A stretch of DNA of 9,283 nucleotides from Terriglobia bacterium (lineage in GTDB: Bacteria > Acidobacteriota > Terriglobia > UBA7540). The translations under genes and the position numbers were made by a program. Location: positions 1 through 9,283 of the forward strand of contig JASHTO010000737.1 of NCBI GenBank assembly GCA_030040515.1, written 5' to 3'. Under the pieces are notes generated by a model. It was not told the DNA's origin, ran no database searches, and saw only the letters and a program-made list of their open reading frames with translations. Within the stretch, counting starts at the first letter, position 1. Each line of letters opens with the position of its first letter. Positions 1-5,114 of this stretch are shown here, piece after piece.

Positions 1-49
1 CAAGCCGAATTGCAAATTCTCGATGGTCAGCGAAACACCATGCGCGCCG

Positions 50-167
50 GTAGTGGGTCAGTTTGAATTTCGTAGGGGCAGGGCTTGTCCCTGCCCGTGT
101 TGCGGCAATGCCGGGAGGGCACCCGCAAGGGGTGCCCCTACGCCGAGATTTCAAACAGACCCGCTAC
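50..167. repeat. Twin-hairpin palindromic repeat, copy 1
   Basis: The core at 72-141 begins GTAGGGGC and ends GCCCCTAC. It holds two perfect 8-bp stems with 5-nt loops: GGGCAGGG/CCCTGCCC (76-83 with 89-96) and GGGCACCC/GGGTGCCC (117-124 with 130-137). The core is wrapped in outer inverted arms, gtagtgggtcagtttgaa at 50-67 against the reverse complement of 150-167 (16 of 18 match). A second copy lies inverted at 1221-1340. Repeats of this kind, without a coding region, look like REP/MITE-type elements moved by a transposase elsewhere; that mechanism is inferred. Open frames crossing it, such as one reading RRGRACPCP, are artefacts of the GC-rich stems, and the same peptide recurs in copy 2. 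Confidence 0.85.
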
Positions 168-207
168 CCACTCGCCGGTTGATTTCCGCCCGGAAAGCGA
201 CCAGAAT

Positions 208-215
208 GGAGAGGG
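208..215 (+). promoter_or_regulatory. Ribosome binding site for the 222-443 gene
   Basis: GGAGAGGG lies 6 nt upstream of the ATG at 222. It supports that start over any other, because the upstream sequence is the palindromic repeat. Confidence 0.6.
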
Positions 216-221
216 CATCTT

Positions 222-443
222 ATGAAAAAGAAAAGTGGCCGACGTAATCGTAATAACGATCGTGACACCATGCGCCCTGAGTACGATTTCAGTCATGCTG
301 TACGTGATGCGACGGTGGCGCGCTTCGCAAAGGGAGCAAACGTTGTGGTGATCGATCCGACGGTGCTGGATGTTTTCCCTGACGGCCGGAGGGTGAACCA
401 AGCCCTCCGAGCGTTGGCGCCGGTTCTCCGAGAAAAACACTGA
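222..443 (+). CDS. Small antitoxin-like protein (73 aa)
   Basis: The protein starts with a very basic stretch (MKKKSGRRNRNN), followed by RPEYDFSHAVRD at about residues 18-29. It then has a hydrophobic strand, ANVVVIDP (about 39-46), and a helix containing VNQALRAL (about 58-65). The order 'EYDFS..R', then a 'vVviDp' strand, then a 'VN.ALR' helix is the layout I associate with small BrnA-like or ribbon-helix-helix-type antitoxin proteins; this assignment is from memory of the family. If correct it would be a DNA-binding antitoxin or autoregulator. No toxin gene is next to it: the upstream side is a palindromic repeat and the downstream side an inverted-repeat element followed by an oppositely oriented gene. 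It may therefore be an orphan. A good Shine-Dalgarno supports the start at 222. Confidence 0.7.
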   Translation: MKKKSGRRNRNNDRDTMRPEYDFSHAVRDATVARFAKGANVVVIDPTVLDVFPDGRRVNQALRALAPVLREKH

Positions 444-447
444 CCTG

Positions 448-578
448 AAGATGTGAAAAAATAAACAATCTCACGCAAAGACGCAAAGTCGCCCAACACA
501 GAAATGCTTTGTTTGCTTTGCGATGCTTCGCGCCTTGGCGTGAGGTGTTTTTCTTTTGAGTCGATATTTTCACACCTT
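448..578. repeat. Inverted-repeat element with CTCACGC arms
   Basis: Two nested pairs of inverted arms define this element. The outer pair is AAGATGTGAAAA at 448-459 against the reverse complement of 567-578 (11 of 12). The inner pair is CTCACGCAAAGACGCAAAG at 470-488 against the reverse complement of 526-544 (16 of 19). The centre is rich in CTTTG/CAAAG words. There is no coding region and no similarity to the other repeats in the window. It fits a miniature non-autonomous element or a structured intergenic repeat; it could also end transcription of the flanking convergent genes. The stretch 579-608 just beyond is a low-complexity run built of CCTTTACC/TTTTAACC words. Confidence 0.7.
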
Positions 579-610
579 CCCTTTACCTTTTAACCTTTAC
601 CCTTCGGCCT

Positions 611-1141
611 TTAAACGTCCACCGGCACTTTCATCCCCTCGTTGAAGCGATTGGTGAGATTGGCGGTGGAAACGGCCAGCACGAGTTCCTCAATCTGTTC
701 GGTGTTGAAGAATTTGCCGAGGGTTTCAAGGTCGGCGGGCTGAATGGCGGCGGGCCATGCTGTGAGCTGCTCGGCAAACTGGAGGGCGGCGCGCTCCGTG
801 TCGGTAAAGATATCGCGCGTGGAGCCGCCGGGCTCCTTCAATGCCTGCACCTGTTCGTCGGTCACGCCGCGCTTCTTGGCGGAGGCGGTGTGCGCGCGGC
901 TGCAATACGTGCAGCCGTTCATGAGGGAAGTGCGCAGGTAAGCAAGCTCCTTGATCTTCGGGTCCAGAGCGCCCGGCGCCCAGACCTGCTTGTAGAATTC
1001 CAGAAACGGCCCCAGCACATCCGGCTTGTGGGCCATGACCTTCAGCATGTTGTTGACGCGCCCGGATTTCTTCTCAATGCCTTCGTAGATGGAACGAACA
1101 GCCTCCGCCGCGTGCTCCTTCTCCAGCGGTTCGATTTTCAT
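611..1141 (-). CDS. AhpD-like / carboxymuconolactone decarboxylase family protein
   Basis: This 176-aa protein carries the AhpD/CMD signature: E65 and then C77-x-x-C80-x-x-x-H84 within the segment NGCTYCSRAH. In AhpD-type alkylhydroperoxidases the two cysteines form the redox centre, with the nearby His and Glu in proton relay, so peroxidase or disulfide reductase activity is likely. The family also contains decarboxylases and proteins of unknown substrate. There is no signal peptide, so it should be cytoplasmic. The length fits the roughly 150-200 aa peroxidase-related branch. The ATG at 1141 is preceded by a strong Shine-Dalgarno (AGGAGG, 4 nt away) and by an extended -10 promoter. It appears to be transcribed alone; no ahpC, sigma factor or regulator is next to it. 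The substrate is not predictable from the sequence. Confidence 0.9.
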   Translation of the reverse strand: MKIEPLEKEHAAEAVRSIYEGIEKKSGRVNNMLKVMAHKPDVLGPFLEFYKQVWAPGALDPKIKELAYLRTSLMNGCTYCSRAHTASAKKRGVTDEQVQALKEPGGSTRDIFTDTERAALQFAEQLTAWPAAIQPADLETLGKFFNTEQIEELVLAVSTANLTNRFNEGMKVPVDV

Positions 1142-1145
1142 TCTG

Positions 1146-1151
1146 CCTCCT
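1146..1151 (-). promoter_or_regulatory. Ribosome binding site of the AhpD-like gene
   Basis: On the minus strand AGGAGG lies 4 nt before the ATG at 1141, which fixes the start codon. Confidence 0.75.
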
Positions 1152-1172
1152 GGGTTATGGATTGAAACGGCT

Positions 1173-1181
1173 ATTCTAGCA
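1173..1181 (-). promoter_or_regulatory. Extended -10 promoter of the AhpD-like gene
   Basis: Read on the minus strand this is TGCTAGAAT, an extended -10 (TGn plus TAGAAT, 5 of 6 to TATAAT). It gives a predicted start near 1166 and a leader of about 25 nt. The -35 is weak (TTGGGC, 18 bp upstream). The nitrilase gene has a nearly identical element at almost the same distance from its start codon. Confidence 0.5.
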
Positions 1182-1220
1182 TTTCAAGGGAGGAACGCCC
1201 AAATTGGGTGGTTGGTAGAG

Positions 1221-1340
1221 CAGTGGTACAGATTGAAATCTGAGCGTAGGGGCGCCCCTTGCGGGCGCCCTCCCGGCTTTGCCGAGCCGAAGGGCAGGGA
1301 CAAGCCCTGCCCCTACGAAATTCATACAGTACCGCCACTG
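1221..1340. repeat. Twin-hairpin palindromic repeat, copy 2 (inverted)
   Basis: This is the same element as at 50-167, in the opposite orientation. The core at 1246-1316 has stems GGGCGCCC/GGGCGCCC (1250-1257 with 1263-1270) and GGGCAGGG/CCCTGCCC (1292-1299 with 1305-1312), again with 5-nt loops. The outer arms are CAGTGGTACAG at 1221-1231 and, at 1327-1340, the inverse of CAGTGGcggTACTG. These differ in sequence from copy 1's arms, whereas both copies share the inner flanks GAATTTC and GAGATTTCAA/GAAATC. The two copies bracket the antitoxin-like and AhpD-like genes. Confidence 0.85.
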
Positions 1341-1446
1341 GCAGGGTGAATTGACTCCAAGCCTCGTATCGTGCCAGTGTGGCCGTCTCATGCGGGCGCA
1401 AGTCGCCTGCGGCGCCGGATGCAGCGAGCTTTCGGCGGCTCCCTGA

Positions 1447-1944
1447 TCAAGCGTTAACAGATACGCCAGTATAATTTGAGCCCGATCCGTTGCCTTGCCC
1501 GGTAAAATTCTGCATGAACTGCTGCAACGAGTTGAAGGTAGTCTGCGCCCCCGTCAGGTTGCCCGATTGCAGTTCCTGCCCCAGTTGCTGGAATAATTGC
1601 GTGAACTGGTTTTGCTCTCCGCCGGTGGAATCTTGGTGGTGATGATGGGCTCGCGAAGCCGCATGCTGGAAATCCTGCTGAATCGTGGAATAGTCTTGCT
1701 GCGCCCCCGTCAGGTTGCCGGTTTGGAGGTTCTGGGCAAGCTGAGTAAACGCCTCAGCAATGGGATTGGAGTTCTGCGTCGTGTTCGTGGAGACAATTTG
1801 CTGGAAATCCTGCTGAAGGTTGGCAAAATCCGACTGCGCGGCGGAAAGATTGCCCGCGGTCAGGTCCTCGCCAAGCTGCTGGAATTCCTGCTGGACTTGC
1901 TCAAACTGGCTGAACATGTTGTTGGTAACGCCGGGAGTCGACAT
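1447..1944 (-). CDS. Gln-rich protein with three GNL/AQ repeats
   Basis: This is a 165-aa protein of unknown function. It contains three copies of a ~30-residue unit at about 21-50, 66-95 and 118-147. Each follows the pattern F-x-Q-L-(G/A)-x-x-L-x-(A/T/S)-G-N-L-(S/T)-x-A-Q-x-x-(F/Y), then a LQQ-type amphipathic helix. Each unit looks like a helix-turn-helix pair, possibly TPR-like in fold, but the motif is not a canonical TPR. A four-histidine run (100-103) lies between repeats 2 and 3, and the tail (about 148-165) is Gly/Asn/Ser-rich. No signal peptide or membrane segment is visible. The ATG at 1944 has GAGGTG 7 nt upstream (1952-1957). Proteins with such repeats are familiar as hypothetical proteins in acidobacteria and proteobacteria; this is from memory. 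The gene stands alone and diverges from the phosphate module. Confidence 0.8.
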   Translation of the reverse strand: MSTPGVTNNMFSQFEQVQQEFQQLGEDLTAGNLSAAQSDFANLQQDFQQIVSTNTTQNSNPIAEAFTQLAQNLQTGNLTGAQQDYSTIQQDFQHAASRAHHHHQDSTGGEQNQFTQLFQQLGQELQSGNLTGAQTTFNSLQQFMQNFTGQGNGSGSNYTGVSVNA

Positions 1945-2097
1945 CGATCAGCACCTCGGGATTCAAATACCTTCACGCACTGGTTATCGGCACAAAGCTG
2001 TACGAACTTTAGTCCGGCTGAGAGAAATCCGTGCCAGGGAAGCAAGACGCTTGCGTTTCTCCTGTACTTCGTTAAGAATACGCTGCTTCAAAATTCT

Positions 2098-2109
2098 ATC
2101 TTTAAAGAT
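2098..2109. promoter_or_regulatory. Perfect palindrome just before the DUF47 gene
   Basis: ATCTTTAAAGAT is a perfect 12-bp palindrome ending 5 bp before the ATG at 2115. It could be an operator or simply supply a weak AAAGAT ribosome-binding sequence. I see no recognisable Pho box in the 1945-2114 spacer. Confidence 0.3.
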
Positions 2110-2114
2110 GCCCT

Positions 2115-2726
2115 ATGCAACTCATACCGCGTGAAGAAAAGTTTTACGGCTTGTTCAACGAGCAGGCGGCCAACATTCACAACGCCGCGCGCATGCTGGT
2201 GGCGCTCTTTGAGAATTTTCAGGACGTCGAGAAGCAGGTCTCCGACATCAAGTTCCTGGAGCACAAGGGTGATGAGCTGACGCACTCCCTGATGAGGAAG
2301 CTGAACCGGACGTTCATCACGCCCTTTGACCGCGAGGATATCCACGCGCTCAGCTCGGCGCTGGACGACGTCCTCGACCTGATTGAAGCCGCCGCAACCC
2401 GCTTCCTGACTTACAAAATCAAGAAAGTGACTCCGGGGGCGCAGCAGCTTGCCAAAGTGATTTTGCACGGAACCGAGATCATCGTGAGCGCCGTGGGACA
2501 ATTGAATAATCCCCAGAATATGCTCGAGTATTGCGAGCAACTAACTTTGATCGAAGAGGAAGCGGACCGCATCAAAGGGGAGTGCATCGCCCGCCTGTTT
2601 GAGGATTCGACGGACCCCATCGAAGTGATCAAATGGAAGGAGATCTACGAAGTTCTGGAATCCTCCACCGACAACGAACAGGACGTCGCCGTCGTTCTGG
2701 AATCCGTGGTTTTGAAAGCAACTTGA
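2115..2726 (+). CDS. DUF47 / PhoU-like phosphate transport accessory protein
   Basis: The 203-aa all-helical protein belongs to the DUF47 (PhoU_div) family. It shows the N-terminal LIPREEKFYGLFNEQA (about 3-18) and the segment LEHKGDELTHSLMRKL (about 48-63), rich in the acidic and His residues that bind metals in PhoU-type three-helix bundles. It also has ITPFDREDIHALSSALDDVLD (about 68-88), and a second bundle ends with a VVLESVVLK helix. Length is normal for the family (about 205-215 aa). DUF47 proteins are usually encoded next to Pit transporters and are thought to control their activity; here a Pit gene follows 136 bp downstream. The protein is cytoplasmic. The ATG at 2115 matches the usual N terminus of the family although the Shine-Dalgarno is poor. 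Confidence 0.92.
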   Translation: MQLIPREEKFYGLFNEQAANIHNAARMLVALFENFQDVEKQVSDIKFLEHKGDELTHSLMRKLNRTFITPFDREDIHALSSALDDVLDLIEAAATRFLTYKIKKVTPGAQQLAKVILHGTEIIVSAVGQLNNPQNMLEYCEQLTLIEEEADRIKGECIARLFEDSTDPIEVIKWKEIYEVLESSTDNEQDVAVVLESVVLKAT

Positions 2727-2862
2727 TGGAACGGTAAGTCGAACGCTTGGAAAACGGCATGGAGCAGGCCGTCCACGCGCCGGGTCGCCTTTTTCGTTCC
2801 AAAAATGGTTCACCAATCCGTCGAGGGATCCCCCGGCTTTTCCGGAAGATGATAACTTCAAA

Positions 2863-3861
2863 ATGACCCCAGCTTTCGTCATTGTCATCATCGCGGTAGC
2901 TCTCAGCTTCGATTTTCTGAATGGCTTCCACGATGCCGCCAATTCCATCGCCACGGTGGTTTCCACGCGGGTCCTCTCGCCCCGCGTCGCCGTTCTTTGG
3001 GCGGCGTTCTTCAATTTTATCGCCGCCTTCACTTTCGGAACCGCCGTTGCCAAGACCATGGGCGCCGGAATGATCCGGCTGGAGGCCGTTAATCTTTACG
3101 TGATCCTGGCGGGCCTTGGGGGAGCGATTTTTTGGGACATCTTGACGTGGTATTACGGCCTGCCCGTCAGTTCTTCTCACGCCCTCATCGGTGGATACGC
3201 AGGGGCGGCCATCGCTAAAGCAGGCTGGGGGGCGATTCTGCCCTCAGGGTGGAGCAAAACTCTCCTCTTTATCATCCTTTCCCCTATCATCGGATTCATT
3301 CTCGGCGGGGCGCTGATGCTGGCGGTTTATTGGATCTTTCAATCCTGGTCGCCCCAGCACATCGACAAACACTTTCGCAAACTGCAACTCTTTTCGGCCG
3401 CCGCTTACAGTTTTGGCCATGGCACCAACGACGCACAAAAAACCATGGGCATCATCGCCGGAACGCTCTTCACAGCGGGAATCCTGAAAAGGTTTTACAT
3501 TCCCTTTTGGGTGGTGCTCATGGCCCACGCCGCCATCGGATTGGGAACTGCGGCCGGCGGCTGGCGAATCGTGAGGACCATGGGCATGAAAATCACGCGC
3601 CTGAAACCGGTGGGCGGCTTCTGCGCGGAGACGGCGGCGGCGGTCAGCCTGCTGGGCACGGCGTTTGCCGGCATTCCGGTCTCGACAACGCATACCATCG
3701 CGGGTGGAATCATGGGTGTGGGAAGCGTGCAGCGCTTCAGCGCCGTCCGCTGGAAGGTGGCGCGGAGCATCGTGGAAGCCTGGGTTTTAACCATCCCCGT
3801 TTCCGGCGCCATTTCCTATATCGGCTTTCTGCTGATCCGAAGATTCGTACCCGCGGCATAG
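2863..3861 (+). CDS. pit: Pit-family inorganic phosphate transporter
   Basis: This 332-aa integral membrane protein of the PiT family (PF01384) is predicted to import inorganic phosphate with H+ or Na+, or as a metal-phosphate complex. The duplicated family signatures are visible: GFHDAANSIAT (21-31) and GHGTNDAQK (185-193), plus the paired P-V-S-(S/T)-(S/T)-H motifs at 101-106 and 272-277. Hydrophobic segments lie at about 3-20, 43-63, 78-96, 132-157, 212-232, 255-272 and 302-326. It is a short bacterial-type Pit, without the long central cytoplasmic loop of larger members. The DUF47 gene upstream is its expected regulator. The ATG at 2863 overlaps the TGA of a 5-codon mini-frame starting at 2849, and the Shine-Dalgarno is weak. 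Translation may therefore rely on coupling, which is speculative. Confidence 0.95.
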   Translation: MTPAFVIVIIAVALSFDFLNGFHDAANSIATVVSTRVLSPRVAVLWAAFFNFIAAFTFGTAVAKTMGAGMIRLEAVNLYVILAGLGGAIFWDILTWYYGLPVSSSHALIGGYAGAAIAKAGWGAILPSGWSKTLLFIILSPIIGFILGGALMLAVYWIFQSWSPQHIDKHFRKLQLFSAAAYSFGHGTNDAQKTMGIIAGTLFTAGILKRFYIPFWVVLMAHAAIGLGTAAGGWRIVRTMGMKITRLKPVGGFCAETAAAVSLLGTAFAGIPVSTTHTIAGGIMGVGSVQRFSAVRWKVARSIVEAWVLTIPVSGAISYIGFLLIRRFVPAA

Positions 3862-3879
3862 CCGGATAATCATCCCCCG

Positions 3880-3898
3880 GCAAAGCCAGAGGCTTTGC
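3880..3898 (+). terminator. Hairpin downstream of pit
   Basis: A perfect 8-bp stem, GCAAAGCC/GGCTTTGC with loop AGA, begins 19 bp after the pit stop codon. No T-run follows, so it may protect the 3' end or pause polymerase rather than terminate. The motif CCCCGGCAAAGCC recurs at the end of the 3936-4104 repeat, so it may instead be a repeat fragment. Confidence 0.35.
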
Positions 3899-3935
3899 GG
3901 TGGCTGGCCCCTCAACGCGGCCTGACCGCAAAGAA

Positions 3936-4104
3936 ACCCCTCACCCTATCACCCCTTCTCCCCTCTTCCCTCTCCCCGGGGGAGAGGGAAAAGGGGAAGG
4001 GGAGTTGGGGTGAGGGGTCATTTCGATTGCATGAAAGCGCGCGAATCGCTGACTCCTAAAACTGTCGAACTTCGGCTGCCTCCCCGGCAAAGCCTGGGGA
4101 TCTC
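3936..4104. repeat. CT/GA-rich palindromic repeat, copy A
   Basis: The first half (3936-4020) is a long imperfect inverted repeat, CT-rich then GA-rich, centred on CCCTCTCCCC-g-GGGGAGAGGG (3968-3988). Outer arms CCCCTCACCC and GGGTGAGGGG type extend it to about 40 nt per side. The second half (4021-4104) is a non-palindromic tail ending in CCCCGGCAAAGCCTGGGG. The tail aligns without gaps to 7404-7487 at about 60 of 84 positions (hand count). The repeat unit is therefore the palindrome plus its tail, about 170 bp, present twice in the same orientation. Confidence 0.85.
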
Positions 4105-4179
4105 CCAACGGAGTAGACTGTCTCAGACTTTCACACTTCGCTCCAGGGACCTGGACCGGAGACGGGGCGGAAAAAGCTA

Positions 4180-4220
4180 AAGGGGCAGCGCGCACAACCA
4201 TCTCGTGCGTCCTGCCCCTT
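4180..4220. terminator. Strong bidirectional Rho-independent terminator
   Basis: AAGGGGCAG (4180-4188) pairs perfectly with CTGCCCCTT (4212-4220). After one C-C mismatch, GCGCAC (4190-4195) pairs with GTGCGT (4205-4210, one G-T), leaving a 9-nt loop. On the + strand it is followed by CTTATTTT, and on the - strand by a T-rich run (TTAGCTTTTT). It lies between the convergent pit and Cys/His-rich genes and can end both transcripts. Confidence 0.8.
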
Positions 4221-4273
4221 CTTATTTTCAAATGCTTTTTCAGATCTGCTGACGTCCCTTGCTTGCTGCTAGC

Positions 4274-4576
4274 TTACCGGCACTTGGCGCACCCTTCGGC
4301 CTGGTGCAATTGGTTGATCGCGGCTTGGACGGCATGCTCGGCATCCGCCTTATGTCCACAAAAATCGTGTCCGGCGTCGTGCAGTTCCTGCTCAGCGGAA
4401 TGCAGGCTATCGATTGCCCCATGGATATTGGGACAATGCGGAGCAACTGCCGGCGCCATCGGGGCTGGAGCCGCGATCGCCGTAGACGTATTGACGCTCT
4501 GCATCCGTGGAGTAAGCTGAATGGCCAACACCAGGGCGGCAAAGACGACGTTCAGAGTGATAATGGTCCTTTTCAT
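4274..4576 (-). CDS. Small exported Cys/His-rich protein
   Basis: This 100-aa protein starts with a clear signal peptide: basic MKR, hydrophobic residues 5-20, and an AIA-AP type cleavage region at about 33-38. It is followed by an Ala/Pro linker. The mature part holds four cysteines (C48, C73, C96, C99) and many histidines (H47, H52, H59, H66, H70, H75, H81, H91) spaced along amphipathic helices. The motifs are HCPNIH, HDFCGHK and a C-terminal CAKC. This looks like a helical hairpin carrying metal-binding or disulfide residues, exported to the periplasm or surface. Function is unknown; metal or haem binding is only inferred from the residues. The start at 4576 has GGGAGG 4 nt upstream (4581-4586). 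The gene is monocistronic, with its own promoter and terminator. Similar short proteins are, to my memory, common in acidobacterial genomes. Confidence 0.82.
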   Translation of the reverse strand: MKRTIITLNVVFAALVLAIQLTPRMQSVNTSTAIAAPAPMAPAVAPHCPNIHGAIDSLHSAEQELHDAGHDFCGHKADAEHAVQAAINQLHQAEGCAKCR

Positions 4577-4605
4577 TTTTCCTCCCAGATTGAATGTTGT
4601 GTACT

Positions 4606-4626
4606 ACCCAAAGGTATAGATTGGGT
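4606..4626. promoter_or_regulatory. Operator-like dyad upstream of the Cys/His-rich gene
   Basis: The inverted repeat ACCCAA-N9-TTGGGT overlaps the predicted transcription start of the 4274-4576 gene. That position would suit a repressor. The binding protein is unknown and no regulator gene is adjacent. Confidence 0.35.
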
Positions 4627-4629
4627 CAT

Positions 4630-4658
4630 ATCTTATACAGATGGAGACCCGTTCGCAA
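4630..4658 (-). promoter_or_regulatory. Sigma70-like promoter for the Cys/His-rich gene
   Basis: On the minus strand TTGCGA (4653-4658) is followed after 17 bp by TAAGAT (4630-4635). Alternatively TATAAG (4632-4637) lies 15 bp away. The predicted start near 4623 gives a leader of about 47 nt containing the GGGAGG ribosome binding site. Confidence 0.4.
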
Positions 4659-4762
4659 GTCTAAACACAAAAAAAAGAATAAAGTTGCGGCGAGGAAGCG
4701 ATTCGCCCTCGAGGGACGAAAAGTCCGACTCTGCCCCGTGTAGCGCCCTAAATTGGGGAATG

Positions 4763-5030
4763 ACTTATTGACTCGCCCAGACTAGCCTGGGCAGGAAAGA
4801 GAACCGCCGCTGCTCCCGCGAAGCGGGAAACCGTGAATCGCCGTAGGTGAAACCTACGGAAGCCAAGGCAAAAGGCACGGGCCGGCCCTGAAGGGGCCGA
4901 CTTTGTGCGCACGGTCAACCCCTTCAGTGATTCTTCGCCACCGGAATCCGCAGGTTCACGGCTATTCATCGTAGGCCCCTCTCGGGACCCTCGCTGCAAA
5001 CAAAGCAGTCCGGGGATGAGTCAAATAAGT
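4763..5030 (+). ncRNA. Candidate structured RNA of unknown class
   Basis: The segment is closed by ACTTATT-GACTC (4763-4774) pairing with GAGTCAAATAAGT (5018-5030), with one bulged base. Inside, in order, are hairpin GCCCAG/CTGGGC (4775-4792), hairpin TCCCGC-gaa-GCGGGA (4814-4828) and an internal stem ACCGTG (4830-4835) with CACGGT (4910-4915). That stem encloses a perfect 8-bp hairpin CCGTAGGT-gaa-ACCTACGG (4841-4859), GCAC/GTGC (4875-4878 with 4905-4908) and CGGCCC/GGGCCG (4883-4899). Near the 3' end is GCTGC/GCAGT (4993-5009). Neither strand encodes a protein-like frame. The strand is chosen only because the next gene is on +. A mobile palindromic element is the main alternative. I do not recognise the class. 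Confidence 0.4.
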
Positions 5031-5080
5031 TGTTTCCGAAATTGGGACACCAACCCGCCCCGGCAGAAATTCACCAATCC

Positions 5081-5089
5081 TGTTAGAAT
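5081..5089 (+). promoter_or_regulatory. Extended -10 promoter of the nitrilase gene
   Basis: TGTTAGAAT is an extended -10 (TGn plus TAGAAT) with a predicted start near 5096 and a leader of about 24 nt. The -35 region is not recognisable, as is usual with an extended -10. Confidence 0.55.
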
Positions 5090-5108
5090 AGATTTGCTCG
5101 ACAACTAC

Positions 5109-5114
5109 AGGAGG
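5109..5114 (+). promoter_or_regulatory. Ribosome binding site of the nitrilase gene
   Basis: AGGAGG lies 5 nt before the ATG at 5120. An out-of-frame ATG at 5116 is only 1 nt from it, which is too close to be used efficiently. The site therefore selects 5120. Confidence 0.75.

Larger units (their letters stand above)
1142..1446. other. Intergenic region between the AhpD-like and GNL-repeat genes
   Basis: This 305-bp space holds the ribosome binding site and promoter of the AhpD-like gene at its left end and repeat copy 2 in the middle. I see no convincing gene in 1341-1446, which should be the 3' flank of the minus-strand gene at 1447. It has GC-rich partial dyads but no clear hairpin with a T-run. 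Confidence 0.6.
3862..4273. other. Intergenic region after pit: palindromes and terminator
   Basis: This 412-bp convergent spacer has no convincing gene. Listed separately are the hairpin at 3880-3898, the CT/GA palindrome repeat at 3936-4104 and the bidirectional terminator at 4180-4220. The 4105-4179 stretch holds a short dyad CCAGGgacCTGG near 4143 and nothing else I can name. Confidence 0.6.

Noticed and set aside
1..66. Possible 3' end of a + strand gene (frame 1, ending at TGA 64-66)
   Set aside because: Only 21 codons are visible, the last ones lie inside the repeat arm, and codon choice is not clearly like the neighbouring genes. It is too short to support.
23..247. Open frame through repeat copy 1
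   Set aside because: Its residues come from the palindromic repeat, and the same RRGRACPCP peptide appears on the opposite strand at repeat copy 2. It is a repeat artefact.
1207..1245. tRNA-like stretch GGTTGGTAGAGCAGTGG
   Set aside because: It resembles a tRNA D-arm, but there is no acceptor stem, anticodon arm or TTCGA loop in the right place. The segment is the left arm of repeat copy 2.
1597..2280. Long + strand frame opposite the GNL-repeat gene
   Set aside because: It is antisense to a clear repeat protein, has no ribosome binding site, and ends as an out-of-frame shadow of the DUF47 gene.
3244..3869. Long frames on both strands inside pit
   Set aside because: They are Arg/His/Gly-rich shadow frames of a GC-rich membrane protein gene with no family features.
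4793..4882. Resemblance to a glycine riboswitch (GAGAACCGCC, CGAAGCGGG, AGGCAAAAGG)
   Set aside because: The AGGCAAAAGG word matches, but the CUCUC partner of the GAGAG strand is missing. The CGAAGC belongs to a perfect local hairpin, and the downstream gene is not glycine-related.
4748..4999. Minus-strand frame of 83 codons across the structured segment
   Set aside because: The translation is Ser/Arg/Ala-rich with no motif or ribosome binding site, and it is explained by the hairpin sequences.
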